Shown: positions 15,256 to 25,900 of the stretch, one piece after another
Layout of the letters: each line of letters opens with the position of its first letter
Position numbering within the stretch: the stretch's first letter is position 1
Origin: Bacteroidia bacterium
Lineage (GTDB): Bacteria > Bacteroidota > Bacteroidia > Cytophagales > Flammeovirgaceae
Direction of reading: 5' to 3'
Length of the DNA stretch: 53,755 nucleotides
NCBI GenBank assembly: GCA_030425505.1
Contig: JAUIAB010000022.1
Coordinates: forward strand, 1 to 53,755
Made by a program: the position numbers and the translations under genes
Notes under the pieces: model-generated
Told to the model about the DNA's origin: nothing
What the model saw: only the letters and a program-made list of their open reading frames with translations
Databases searched by the model: none

Positions 15256-15600
15256 TCAAAGATCTTTCAAATAAATAGGATATTTTCTTAAATGATAATT
15301 TTTCTGTTCAAACGGAAAATTATATTTTATTTCAAACTCTCTTACAGAAGTTTTGAGCCCAATAGTCAATTTTGTTATTCTATCCTCATAAAAAACAAAA
15401 TAATTATATGCAGAATCAGACCCAATATAGAATAGAGGTTTACTTTTTGGTAAATTATCTTTTAATTCTTTTAATGAAGAAAGACAGTATTTTTCACCTT
15501 CTTTAGTTTGAATATTTTTATGGCACTGCATTATATAGTTATTTTTCATGCAAGAGCTTATAGATAAAATGATAAAATAAAGAATTACAACTTTTTTCAT
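15256..15600 (-). CDS. Putative immunity lipoprotein of the RHS toxin
   Basis: The 114-residue protein has a lipoprotein signal peptide with lipobox SISSC (Cys at about 17), so it should be anchored in a cell-envelope membrane. It begins two bases after the stop codon of the 2457-residue RHS protein, the typical immunity position. The predicted toxin tip resembles a peptidoglycan-type cysteine hydrolase, which acts in the periplasm, so a lipoprotein inhibitor makes sense. No family is recognised and the assignment rests on position plus localisation. Confidence 0.65.
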   Translation of the reverse strand: MKKVVILYFIILSISSCMKNNYIMQCHKNIQTKEGEKYCLSSLKELKDNLPKSKPLFYIGSDSAYNYFVFYEDRITKLTIGLKTSVREFEIKYNFPFEQKNYHLRKYPIYLKDL

Positions 15601-15602
15601 GG

Positions 15603-18600
15603 TTATTTATTAATGAAAGATGTAAAGTATGTATTCTGTCTTAAAAACATTTGGAATTGTAGTAAAGATGGATGCCTCAAGAAAGGCATATTTAAAACTC
15701 CAGCTTTTAATAAAGCTCTTGATGTTTCAGTCACACAACTACGACCTATAGCTTTATACCTAAAAGCATTTGTCAATTTATCTTTAACATATTCATTAAC
15801 TTTATCTAATCTTACATTATGAATTTTTATTTTAGATACAGTTAATTTATCTATTCCAGTATCATCTAAATGATTATACCAATCATTCATTCCAGGTGCA
15901 TTCCAAAAACTATCTCCTTGAACTGCTCTGCTCCAATCAGGACCTACAGATACTATATTATTTCCGTTTTCGTCAACAAGTGCAGAGTGTCCTATAGGAT
16001 CATTCTTAGTTACCAAATCAATTTCGCTTGCTTTATTACCATATGCTCCTTTTATGAAACTATAAGTATCTGATAAATTAGCAAATAAACCCAATCCATA
16101 CCCAATGTTCTCTAAAGTAGAATTACCTTTTTTACCTAGATAGCCCCATTGGTTTTGTGTAAAACTATAAGAAGCAACTCCCAAACTTACCCCTATTTCT
16201 GACTGTCCGTAATATCCACCCTGGTAGATGCTAGTTCCTATGGAATTAACAAATGAAGCAGTAGCAATACTAAGTGTATTAGCAAATACACCTCCTGAAG
16301 TAGCTACAACATGTCCTAAAGCGCCAGAAGCCCCACCTACAACAGCTCCGCCAGCCATATACCCCCAAGTTCTACCCGATTGCCAATCCCATTTGCCAGG
16401 GTTGTACTGTCCTCCATTGGCTGCAACCCCACCAGAGTAAGCTCCTGCTACCGCCCCAATAATGATCGGTACAAACCATGCTAATTCTCCATTAGGGTCT
16501 ATGTAGCTAATGGGATTATTCCCCATAGCCAGGTAAGGAGAGTGGAACTGAGATTGGGGATCTGTGGCATTCCATCTGCCTAACTGGGTGTCATAGAACC
16601 TCGAACCAAAGTCATCATAAACGAAACTTCCTACCTGCTCCCTCTCTTTCCCTTGGAATTGCCAGTTGTAGTTGTAGGCTAGGTAGTTCCTTGAGATGCC
16701 TTGGAGTTTTTGCCCGAATGGGTAGTAGTGTGTCTCTTGCACTACTTTTATGCTAGCAACTTTTAGGTCATCAAACCATACAGGACTGCTTTCTGCCCAT
16801 ATTTTTACTTTTATGTAACTACCCTCTTCCCATTCTTCGCCTAAAGTGAGATCTGCTTCTAGCTTTTGCCAGCTATCCCAGGCATCTGCTTGTACTATTA
16901 CTTCTTCTAAAACCTGATCATTAGCACTGTAAAGAGTCACCGCAAGCTTACCAAGAGGGGTAGAAAGGGGTTTGTTACCTCCTCCAGGGAATATCCCTCT
17001 GGTTTGTGCCAAGCCTAAAAGGTTAACTCCTGTCTGCAATGGGTATTTTGCATTGCCCGTCTCACTAGAAGCTTTCGGCAAAGCACCTCCCGTAAAACTA
17101 AAGCTTGAAAAGAAATCATTTGCATTTCTATTTCTTCCGTCGGGGAACTCTCTTTCTGCTCCTTCCGCAGCTATGTATACCGAAGCAGTGTAAGTATAGC
17201 CCATTTGGGCAGAAATTGGCATGGTAAAAACATAACTAGCCTCTTCTTCTGGGTTGGAGTTAGCCAGGCGTACAGACTCTCTTCCTGACCTGCTTTGTTC
17301 ATTGTCTCTGTATAAAGCTAGGTTCATGAAGAAAGCTTCTTCCTCTTCAGCACTTTGCACTTCTGCCGTCATTGTGCCATGTACTTCTCCTCGGTAAGCC
17401 AATCGAAGATTGCCCAGATGGTCAGAGTAATGGTATTCGTACGTTGGAGTATCGGCATTCGCATTTCCTTCCTCTTCCAGCCAGGCAGGAAATACGATAC
17501 GCCCTTCTTCCATTTGTAAAAACTGCAATTCGTTGTTTTTGTAAACGAAACCTGCAATATAATCATATATTTCCTCAGGGTTGTTATTGTCATCGATATG
17601 CACCCTTCTTTGTAATCGCATACCACTGGCATCGTAGGTATAGGAAGTTCTATGAAAAATATTACCCATCACCTGAGTAGGTAACTGCAAGTGGTTATAG
17701 CCTATAGAGGTTATACCTCTTTTATCTGCTCGGGACAAAGCGCCAATGGTATTGTACTCAAAAGCTCTGTTGTTTATAGGAAAAGCTGCTTTCTTATAGT
17801 CATTGCCAACCCCTTGGATTTCTGCCTGCTCAAATACATTGGTAAGTAAATTACTATTTCCTCCATTGGCATAGCTATAATTGAGTTTATCTATTATACC
17901 AAACTCTTGGTTTTCCACATTTTGCAAACCATACCGGGAAAGCTGCTTTATGTTTCCATTATAATCGTAACGGATACCTGTTTCTCTATCTTCGGAGTCG
18001 AAACCTGTCACGGAGTAATTTTCGCCCCCTGCCCCACTAAAAAGAGCCTGACTTAGTTGGTTAAGATCATCGTAGCGGAAGCGATAGTTCCTTTGCTGCT
18101 GGTCAGTAACGCTTTTCCAATGGGCTTCGCCAATCTGCCCATTGTATTGCTCAAAGCCCTCTGCACTTTGATCGTACTGCAGAGAGAGGTGAAATAGCTT
18201 TTCCAGGGTAGCATTACTTTCTGGATCGTTAATTTTTTTCAGCCAGCCTCTTTGGTGGTATTCATACGAAACCTCTTGCAAACCATTCGCTACCGATTTG
18301 CCAATTTGCTGTCCCAGCTCATCGTATTGGTAGCTGGCAATTTCTTTAAACTCACCATCGTTTAGTCTGTGTTGAATACTCATCAATCTTCCAGCATGAT
18401 CGTATGCATAGACTTTTTGTAGTGTTACCCTCTGCTCTGCTACAGGGTTATGGTGGCTGAGATAAGTAGCCATAGTTTGTCCTGAATAGTCGTATTGGCT
18501 GGTGGCAATATCTACTCCGCCTTTGTGGTTTTCCGATTGCACCTGAATTACCCTTTGTTCCTCGTCGTAAAAGGTAATGGTCTCCAGCCATTGATCCGAA

Positions 18601-21600
18601 TCCAGAATTTTTGTCTTGCTCACCGTTGGTAATCCTTTTAGCTGTTGCAAATACAAAGCAGGTGCAGAATAGTTGGGGTTCAACTGTTCTGCCTGCACTT
18701 CTACAAATTCTTTTTCTGTGTCAATATATTCATCGAAATATTGGATACTCAATGGCTCGCAGTTTTCCGCAGGAGGAAAAGCAAGATCGCTGTACGCTCC
18801 AACTTTAGGATCTTGCCACTGTGGGTTTTCTTCTGTGAGAAATACATCCAGGTTTTCCCAGTCTTTAATCGTATTTGCCAACTCTTCTCTATCTCTCCCT
18901 TGTGGATCGGTAAATAGCCCTGTAATCACTTTTCTATCCTGGCGATCGTATTTGGTATACAGCCATTGGTCGTGCAATCGCATTTGCCCATCCTGCATGA
19001 GTACAGGTCTGTCCAAGCGATCATAAACAAAGTAAGTTGGCTGCGCACTAGGTATTTTTTCTTCTATTTTTCTTCCTCTCGCATCGTATCGGTAGGCATA
19101 GCCCAACTGTTCTATAATTGACTGATAGTGGGTTGCCAGAAAGTTATTAGCGATAGCCTTAGTTGCTTTGGGAGGAATGGTATATCGCAACTGCCCGAAG
19201 TGGTCGTATACATAGTAGGTATCGAGGTAATGGGTTTCTTCTCCTTCTCTATGAATGGCTCTTTTTAAGACAGTCTGTCCTAAGCCATTGGTATATTCAT
19301 ACATGGAGTGATGATGCTCATCGGTTACTTTGGTAACCCGAAGTGTTGCTTCCGAATGATAAGGCATATCAGAGTTCACTACCAACTGGGCATTTACCAC
19401 CTCCCAATCAATAACGGGCAGAAGGTTATCTTCATCGTGGTTTAAACTATATTCTACTTGTGTGTTTTTAGGATTTTCTGAGATAATGCTACCCATCCAG
19501 CTATCCCCAGGTGCAAAGCTTTTCTCTGCTCTTCGAAGTGGACTTTTCTCAGGTAATGTTAAGCTGTAAGGGTATCTGTTTTCTACAATACTGCTTTGAT
19601 CGTTTTGGTAAAATAATCTCTGGCTTTCAAATGCATTTTCCTGATAGTCAGAAGCCTGACTATCTGATACATAGGATTGATATTGTATATTTTCTGTGCC
19701 CGTAAGATCGTAGCTATGTATTTGTATGGCATCTTTTCGCTGTGGGCTAGCCTGCCAGCTGTTTTCCTGAATTTTTCTTCCCAAACCATCCAAATACTGG
19801 GTCTGTATGCTAACATTTTCAGGGTCAAAGTTATCTGGTGTCAATCTCCCATTTATATCTGTTTCTAAATCTTCCAGATAGGTCTCTTCATGAAAGGTAT
19901 AGCTTCGTACATAGTGCTTGGTTGGGTTCTCTCCAGCTAATACTTCGTTTACTTCATTGAGAAACATTGGCAGTATTTCTGGAAATCTTGCCTGTATATC
20001 AGGAAATACTACTCTGATATCCTCTTCTCCTGGTGGTAGTACTATAATTCTCTTGCTCCAAAGCTTGAGCTCACCTAATCGTATTTGAAGAGATCGTATT
20101 CCTATATCTTCCGCCTGAAATAAAATAGGAATGGATTGAGGATCATTTAATGGTATATCTGCTATATGCCGATCCTGTAGGTAAAGTTGTACATTTTGAA
20201 AAGCAGGGTCTATTTCTCCTTCCAATTGCAGCTGATAAGTATAATTTTGACCAGCATAGACGATACTGTCTCCTTCCATCCAAAGGTTGGGGAGCCGAGG
20301 CTGTGTTTCAAGTACTACAAAAATAGGTTGCGGTCTGTTGTTTAGGTAAATTAATGCAGATACCTGATGCTCTGTTTCCTGAAAATCCCAGCTAATATTG
20401 GTTTCCCATCGAGGAAATTCTTCCTGCATAGTACCACCTGTAACAAACCACTCTATGGATTGTATTTCGCTTTCTGGTGGGGTGTCTTCTAAGGTGTAGT
20501 TATAGACAATATTTGGTTGACTTATATTTTCTTCTCCTTCTATATACGGCTGGAAAGGGTTGAAATGGACAGGGCATTCCAAGGTTTCACTTTCCCACTC
20601 TGGGTTCTGATAATGGATGGTCAAATAGATCATACCCTGCTGTAATTCTTCATTTTCTTCCCAGACAACAGTAATACTTTGCTGGTCAGGGCTTTGTCTC
20701 CTTATTTCTCCGTTTTCTACCTGCCACTCTAATCTTTCGATCGGGTGTTCTGCCCATATTGGCAATGCCTGGTAGGTATATTCTTCATCAAATATTCGTA
20801 TGGTATCTTGCCCTGCAATTTGGATGGCATTCATTTGCACCGCCATTCTACAGGCAATCACTTCTTCCTCTACTAGAAGAAGATTAACGTTCACTATTGG
20901 CTCTTCGGCATATCTATCCCATTGTACTTCTATGCTTCTTTCGTTTTCTGCTATTATTTCTCCTCCTTCTACGCTCCAGTTTATGTTTTCTATTTCTTCG
21001 TTTTCAAATCGACTGTTTAATGCATAGGTATAGGTTTGACCATTGTAATAGATCTCTTCCGTTCCTGTAATGAGACAAGTTGGTCTGTCGTCTATTGCTA
21101 GGGTAATGGGATGACTTTGAAGGGTTAGCCTTGGGACTCTTGGGTTGGTGACCGTAACTCTGTAAATTCCAGCAGTCTCCTCTACCATATTTTCTAAAAG
21201 AAAACTATTTTCATTTCCTCTGCTAATTTCTTCATTGTCTTTGTACCACACATATTCATTATCTTCTATTTCTTCATCTATACCTAAGTTAATTAGGTAG
21301 TTTTCTCCTTCCCTGATATAAATGGTGGTGTCAAAGCCAAATGAGTTCTGACGCGAATAAATGTACCTTTGAAGAGGTAAGTCAATATAGTATTCTACAT
21401 CATCGAAAGTCAATTTATTGTCGTTAATATGAAGGTATCTAAGTGAAGGCCAGTCCTTGGTTTCTAACTCAGCTAAGTTATTGTTGTGTAAGTAAAGAAC
21501 TCTTAATGACTCCCAGTCCCCTACTTCTATTTCTTCTAGCTCATTTTGATGTAAAAGTAACTGCTTTAGTTTTGACCAATTTCTTCCTACAAAAGTTGTA

Positions 21601-22976
21601 AGCTGGTTATTATGTAAATGCAGCCATTCTAGTTCTGCCCACTCTTGTTCAGTCAGTTCTACCAGTCTATTGTCGTCAGCATAGAAACGAATTAACTGTG
21701 ACCATTCTCGAGTTTGCAGTGCTTCTAATTGGTTGTGGTTTACATGGAAATACCTTAACTCTAACCACTCTCGAGTTTCTAGCTCTGCTAAATTATTATT
21801 GTATACATAAAAAACTCGTAACGACTCCCAGTCTCCTACTTCTAGTTCTTCTAGCTCATTTTGGTGTAAGAGTAATTCTCTTAAGACAGGCCAATCTCTT
21901 CCTCTAAAGGAGGTAAGTTGATTGTTTTGCAATCGAAGCGACTCCAGCCTAGGCCATTCTTGTACTACAAATTCTATTAATCCATTATTGTGTGCATGAA
22001 GTCGTATTAACTGTGGCCATTCTCTACTTTCCAACACTTCTAACTGGTTGTGGTTTACATGGAAATACCTTAACTCTGACCATTCTCGAGTTTCTAGCTC
22101 TGCTAAATTATTGTTGTATAAATAAAGAACTCGTAACGACTCCCAGTCTCCTACTTCTAGTTCTTCTAACTCATTTTGGTGTAAGAGTAATTCTCTTAAG
22201 ACAGGCCAATCTCTTCCTCTAAAGGAGGTAAGTTGATTGTTTTGCAATCGAAGCGACTCCAGCCTAGGCCATTCTTGTACTACAAATTCTATTAATCCAT
22301 TATTGTGTGCATGAAGTCGTATTAACTGTGGCCATTCTCTACTTTCCAACACTTCTAACTGATTGTGGTTTACATGGAAATACCTTAATTCTGACCATTC
22401 TCGAGTTTCTAGCTCTGCTAAATTATTATTGTATAAATAAAGAACTCGTAACGACTCCCAGTCTCCTACTTCTAGTTCTTCTAGTTCATTTTGGTGCAAG
22501 AGTAATTCTTCTAAATTTGGCCAATTAAATGCTGGAAATAATCTAATTCGATTAGAAAATAGATGTACTTTTTTTATTGCATCTAGTGCATTTAAATCAT
22601 TTGGTATATTGGAAAGGTTCTTTCCATTTAGTAAGAGTCGTATAACTCTGTTACTTGCTATGACAACTCCTTCCCAGGTGTTTATTGGTTGTTCGAGATC
22701 CCAGCCCAAAGCATTTTCGGGGTTAGCTTCGTGGAGAGCAACAAGTGCTAAAGAGTCTTGTTCAGCTACCTGTGCCTGGTTTGGGGTATTTAGGAAGGCA
22801 AGAGTTATTAGTGTTATTAATGTTAGTTTTAGGATGTTTTTTAAGGAAGAACGCGTTTGGAAACGCGCTCCAGTGGTACTAGTTATCAGATCCTGAATCA
22901 AGTTCAGGATGACTTTCAAGGTTGGTTTTGTAATTTTATTTTTCATTTTTATGTAAAATGGATAAATATTTTTCAT
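15603..22976 (-). CDS. Giant LRR-YD-repeat RHS protein with hydrolase-like toxin tip
   Basis: The 2457-residue exported protein has a long n-region and hydrophobic signal (about 47-68, ending NQAQ). Leucine-rich repeats follow (about 140-530, 21-residue units in three 105-residue blocks), then Ig/PKD-like domains (about 540-1000), a DUF6443-like start (near VRSYTFHEETYLED), YD repeats, and the RHS core end LGRWNATDP...AMGNNP (to about 2155). The variable tip (2156-2457) has hydrophobic Gly-rich segments, then GHSAL (H2330) and SCVTETSRALL (C2414). His-before-Cys order is that of permuted NlpC/P60-like cysteine hydrolases, so a cell-wall amidase toxin is my inference. It sits 15 bp after the 1324-residue YD protein and before a lipoprotein immunity candidate. 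Confidence 0.82.
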   Translation of the reverse strand: MKNIYPFYIKMKNKITKPTLKVILNLIQDLITSTTGARFQTRSSLKNILKLTLITLITLAFLNTPNQAQVAEQDSLALVALHEANPENALGWDLEQPINTWEGVVIASNRVIRLLLNGKNLSNIPNDLNALDAIKKVHLFSNRIRLFPAFNWPNLEELLLHQNELEELEVGDWESLRVLYLYNNNLAELETREWSELRYFHVNHNQLEVLESREWPQLIRLHAHNNGLIEFVVQEWPRLESLRLQNNQLTSFRGRDWPVLRELLLHQNELEELEVGDWESLRVLYLYNNNLAELETREWSELRYFHVNHNQLEVLESREWPQLIRLHAHNNGLIEFVVQEWPRLESLRLQNNQLTSFRGRDWPVLRELLLHQNELEELEVGDWESLRVFYVYNNNLAELETREWLELRYFHVNHNQLEALQTREWSQLIRFYADDNRLVELTEQEWAELEWLHLHNNQLTTFVGRNWSKLKQLLLHQNELEEIEVGDWESLRVLYLHNNNLAELETKDWPSLRYLHINDNKLTFDDVEYYIDLPLQRYIYSRQNSFGFDTTIYIREGENYLINLGIDEEIEDNEYVWYKDNEEISRGNENSFLLENMVEETAGIYRVTVTNPRVPRLTLQSHPITLAIDDRPTCLITGTEEIYYNGQTYTYALNSRFENEEIENINWSVEGGEIIAENERSIEVQWDRYAEEPIVNVNLLLVEEEVIACRMAVQMNAIQIAGQDTIRIFDEEYTYQALPIWAEHPIERLEWQVENGEIRRQSPDQQSITVVWEENEELQQGMIYLTIHYQNPEWESETLECPVHFNPFQPYIEGEENISQPNIVYNYTLEDTPPESEIQSIEWFVTGGTMQEEFPRWETNISWDFQETEHQVSALIYLNNRPQPIFVVLETQPRLPNLWMEGDSIVYAGQNYTYQLQLEGEIDPAFQNVQLYLQDRHIADIPLNDPQSIPILFQAEDIGIRSLQIRLGELKLWSKRIIVLPPGEEDIRVVFPDIQARFPEILPMFLNEVNEVLAGENPTKHYVRSYTFHEETYLEDLETDINGRLTPDNFDPENVSIQTQYLDGLGRKIQENSWQASPQRKDAIQIHSYDLTGTENIQYQSYVSDSQASDYQENAFESQRLFYQNDQSSIVENRYPYSLTLPEKSPLRRAEKSFAPGDSWMGSIISENPKNTQVEYSLNHDEDNLLPVIDWEVVNAQLVVNSDMPYHSEATLRVTKVTDEHHHSMYEYTNGLGQTVLKRAIHREGEETHYLDTYYVYDHFGQLRYTIPPKATKAIANNFLATHYQSIIEQLGYAYRYDARGRKIEEKIPSAQPTYFVYDRLDRPVLMQDGQMRLHDQWLYTKYDRQDRKVITGLFTDPQGRDREELANTIKDWENLDVFLTEENPQWQDPKVGAYSDLAFPPAENCEPLSIQYFDEYIDTEKEFVEVQAEQLNPNYSAPALYLQQLKGLPTVSKTKILDSDQWLETITFYDEEQRVIQVQSENHKGGVDIATSQYDYSGQTMATYLSHHNPVAEQRVTLQKVYAYDHAGRLMSIQHRLNDGEFKEIASYQYDELGQQIGKSVANGLQEVSYEYHQRGWLKKINDPESNATLEKLFHLSLQYDQSAEGFEQYNGQIGEAHWKSVTDQQQRNYRFRYDDLNQLSQALFSGAGGENYSVTGFDSEDRETGIRYDYNGNIKQLSRYGLQNVENQEFGIIDKLNYSYANGGNSNLLTNVFEQAEIQGVGNDYKKAAFPINNRAFEYNTIGALSRADKRGITSIGYNHLQLPTQVMGNIFHRTSYTYDASGMRLQRRVHIDDNNNPEEIYDYIAGFVYKNNELQFLQMEEGRIVFPAWLEEEGNANADTPTYEYHYSDHLGNLRLAYRGEVHGTMTAEVQSAEEEEAFFMNLALYRDNEQSRSGRESVRLANSNPEEEASYVFTMPISAQMGYTYTASVYIAAEGAEREFPDGRNRNANDFFSSFSFTGGALPKASSETGNAKYPLQTGVNLLGLAQTRGIFPGGGNKPLSTPLGKLAVTLYSANDQVLEEVIVQADAWDSWQKLEADLTLGEEWEEGSYIKVKIWAESSPVWFDDLKVASIKVVQETHYYPFGQKLQGISRNYLAYNYNWQFQGKEREQVGSFVYDDFGSRFYDTQLGRWNATDPQSQFHSPYLAMGNNPISYIDPNGELAWFVPIIIGAVAGAYSGGVAANGGQYNPGKWDWQSGRTWGYMAGGAVVGGASGALGHVVATSGGVFANTLSIATASFVNSIGTSIYQGGYYGQSEIGVSLGVASYSFTQNQWGYLGKKGNSTLENIGYGLGLFANLSDTYSFIKGAYGNKASEIDLVTKNDPIGHSALVDENGNNIVSVGPDWSRAVQGDSFWNAPGMNDWYNHLDDTGIDKLTVSKIKIHNVRLDKVNEYVKDKLTNAFRYKAIGRSCVTETSRALLKAGVLNMPFLRHPSLLQFQMFLRQNTYFTSFINK
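21565..22509 (-). repeat. Three 315-bp tandem repeats coding LRR blocks
   Basis: Within the giant RHS gene, about 22195-22509 and 21880-22194 are nearly identical 315-bp units (105 residues, five 21-residue LRRs of the type W..LR.L.L..N.L..L). A third unit at about 21565-21879 is diverged. The period divides by three, so unit gain or loss keeps the frame and changes the length of the LRR array. Confidence 0.85.
22852..22910. repeat. REP-like palindromic pair inside signal-peptide coding region
   Basis: Two palindromes lie 22 bp apart: CGCGTTT-GG-AAACGCG at 22852-22867 and ATCCTGAA/TTCAGGAT around a 5-base loop at 22890-22910. The second belongs to a dispersed repeat type (GTCATCCTGAA...) common in many bacterial genomes. 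Here both are translated in frame as part of residues 20-43 of the giant RHS protein, before its hydrophobic signal segment. Confidence 0.7.
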
Positions 22977-22991
22977 TATCTTTAATTCTTT

Positions 22992-25900
22992 TTAATTACT
23001 CCCCTGAATACAGTTAGCTTTTTGTGCTTGACAGTCGTTTATACAGCGTTCTCTGTCGTTGTTTATATCTCCTTCATTTCGGCATCGAGAAGCACATTCT
23101 GTGTACTCTTCTTCGCAGACTTCCGCATTTCTTGCACTCTCTCTTTCTATGATGGATAGAAGACCTGAATTATTAGGGGCTTCTACTATTGGCACATCTG
23201 CATAGTAGTATTCGTATTTTTCTCTTAGTCTTTTTTTATGGTCTACTATGTTGATCAGGCGATTTTCCGCATCGTATTGATAGTAGGTAATGTAGTTGTT
23301 GGGGGCGTTTTCGGAGGTGATACCAACCATTGGATTGGTAGTATAACTTACCATTTCTGCATCTTTTGGGTGCAAGCGTATTTCGTCTATCTGTGTGCTT
23401 TCGCCAATAAGCTCGACAGTTACGAAATTGGTTTGCCCCAGATCAAATTCTAAAAGATGCCATTCATTATCTGGAGGAACTTCCTGCCTATTTTGCTGAC
23501 TGACTAATATGGATGAGTTAGCATTATTGCTTCTTGCCCACAGACTTAATTTGTAGTGTTTGCCTTCACTCCAGTTGATCAATGATTTGAATAGTATCCT
23601 TCCAGTAAAGTAGCAATTACCTGTTTTGGCCGTTGCATCGCAGATGATTTGTGACTCTAGGTCTTCTTCTTGCAATGAAATTGCCCAGTTACCTGTAACA
23701 AAAAAGTCTTCTTCTGAGGGAAACTCGTCTATTTGAGGCTCAAAGCTTGTGGCTGATATTTGTTTATGCTTAGCATTGGATGCTTTGGCAATTGGAGTGT
23801 TTGTAGCTGGGTCAAAGAGTTTGGCAGAGGTTTTTCCTTCTCTGTTTTCTGTCTGGATAAGTTGCCCATGGTCGTTGTATACAAAAGTTGCTTCTGACTC
23901 CTGGTATTGTGCTTCATCAAAAATGTAGTTTCCTTCTTCGCTTATGAAAGAGTAATTAAATTCATTTTCTGGTAAGGGTTCAGCTAGTTGAAGAGACTTT
24001 TTTTGTATAGGGCGAATGATATCTTCTGCAACTTCTTGATAATGGGTAATTTCTCCTCCCAGAATGTAGCGTTCTCCATTGGTTAGTTTGAGATTGATTT
24101 TTTCTACAGGCACTCCTATTTCTTGCCTTCTAAGTTCAAATAAACCTGATGTTATCGGATCTTGCACCGCACAACCATCAGGTATTTGGTTACAATCTGC
24201 TGAACATGCAATTCTTTCTGCTTCTGTTGGTAATATGTTGCATTCATTATTGCAGTTTTGAAAGTCTGCAAAGCAGTTTCTAAGCATCTCCTCAAAACTA
24301 TATTCATCTGATAATGTATATTTTATCTTTTGAATCAACGTATCTCCCGATGTAGTGGTAGTGGTAATTTCTTCAGGTAAGAGGTGTTCATTGTAGGTAT
24401 AGTTTTCTGTTTTTTGGGTAGAAATTTCGGGATTATCTTCATCGTAGATGGTAGTTCGAGAGGAAGATAAAAGAACGGGGCGGGAAGTGATCGTGTAGTA
24501 TCCTACTTTGCCGAAGTTATCGCTCATTAACCCACCTATTGAAATTGACCTAAGTTCCTCTATTTCAAACTGATATGCATTTTCCGTTTTTTGAATTACT
24601 TCATCTTCTTCGTTGATTACAAAGTGGTTTAAAAGAAGTCCTCTTTGCTCATCATTACTTTTCGAAGGGTAATATGGTTGGCGATCATAAGAACGCTCTA
24701 TGCTTCGAGCTGTTAGTATAAGTACATCTCGTCCATCTTCTTCTCCAGCTTGAGTATCATACGCTATTTCATACTTAGTAGTTGGAGTATTGGGGTGAGA
24801 GCCAAAGTGGGTATATGCGAACTCTTCATACCCTAGACCTCCAACAGTCTCCTTACTTAGGCTATTATAAACACGTACTTCAGCATACCCTATCTGACTT
24901 CCTTGTGTGGTAATGATTTCATTGATGCTGTAGTTACAGAGTATAGCTTCTTTGAGTTCTCTTCCAGCAGGAGTTTGCATTGGAATACTTCTTTTAAATT
25001 TGATAGTTACAGGTCTTTGAGCAATTTGACCGTTTTTGTACCTATAGTCTTGTACAGAAGCGAGGTTTTCTTCTTTGTCGTAGGTGGTTATTTGTTTTAT
25101 CCTTGCTCCAAATGCCTTGTAGTTGACTGGTTTATGTGGTTCAAATTCAAATTGGGTATATCCTCCAGTAGGTAGCACTATTTTTTGGAGCAGCCCAATA
25201 GTTCCATCTCCCATGTTTTCCGCATCATATACACCATACTTATCCTGAATTTTGAAGTTATTTTCTGTAGTAAGTATTGGATCAGTTTGTACTCTTCCAA
25301 ATACGTCTTGCAATACAGATGTTTTTCTCGGCAGTTTTTCTGGTCGATCATAGACAAACTGGTAAGGAGATAAGTTAGCCTGATTTTCTTCTGTTACACT
25401 TGCTAAAAAAAGTCGTTGGTAATTGCTTTTAGCAAAAGCCAATGAAATAAAGTTTCTTTCATTATCTGTAGGAATTCGATTTAACTGGGTAGCTAATGCT
25501 GGTGCATCAAAGCTTCCATCTGGGAGTGCTGCTTGCCTATCTAAATTAGCATCTTTGAAAAAAAGGAGTTCTAGTAACGAAAGAGGTTCAATTAGTTCAG
25601 GGTTATCCCAATATTCTGATGTGATTTTGTAATAATCAAAATTGTATTTTTTGATTCTATCCCCAATATGGTTGTAAATGCTTACTGATCGTAAAGCTCT
25701 ATCCGTATTAGTAGGTGTAAATTGGATGTATGCACCTGTACTAGCAGCTATTCGACTTAATCTCTTTGTCTTGGTTTGTGTTTTCGAGTGGTTTATCTGA
25801 TATCTATTTGTTTGAGAAGAAGCCGCTAGAAAAAAAGAATTTCCTGAAGGTATTACAGGCTCACCATTAGGAACTTCATTTAGAGGATTATTTTTCAATC

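Noticed and set aside
21565-22509. CRISPR-like array
   Set aside because: The regular repeat is 315 bp, in frame, and codes leucine-rich repeats; there are no short repeats with unique spacers.
21698-22528. Open frames on the plus strand with repeated hydrophobic segments
   Set aside because: They are antisense shadows of the LRR repeats and repeat with the same 315-bp period.
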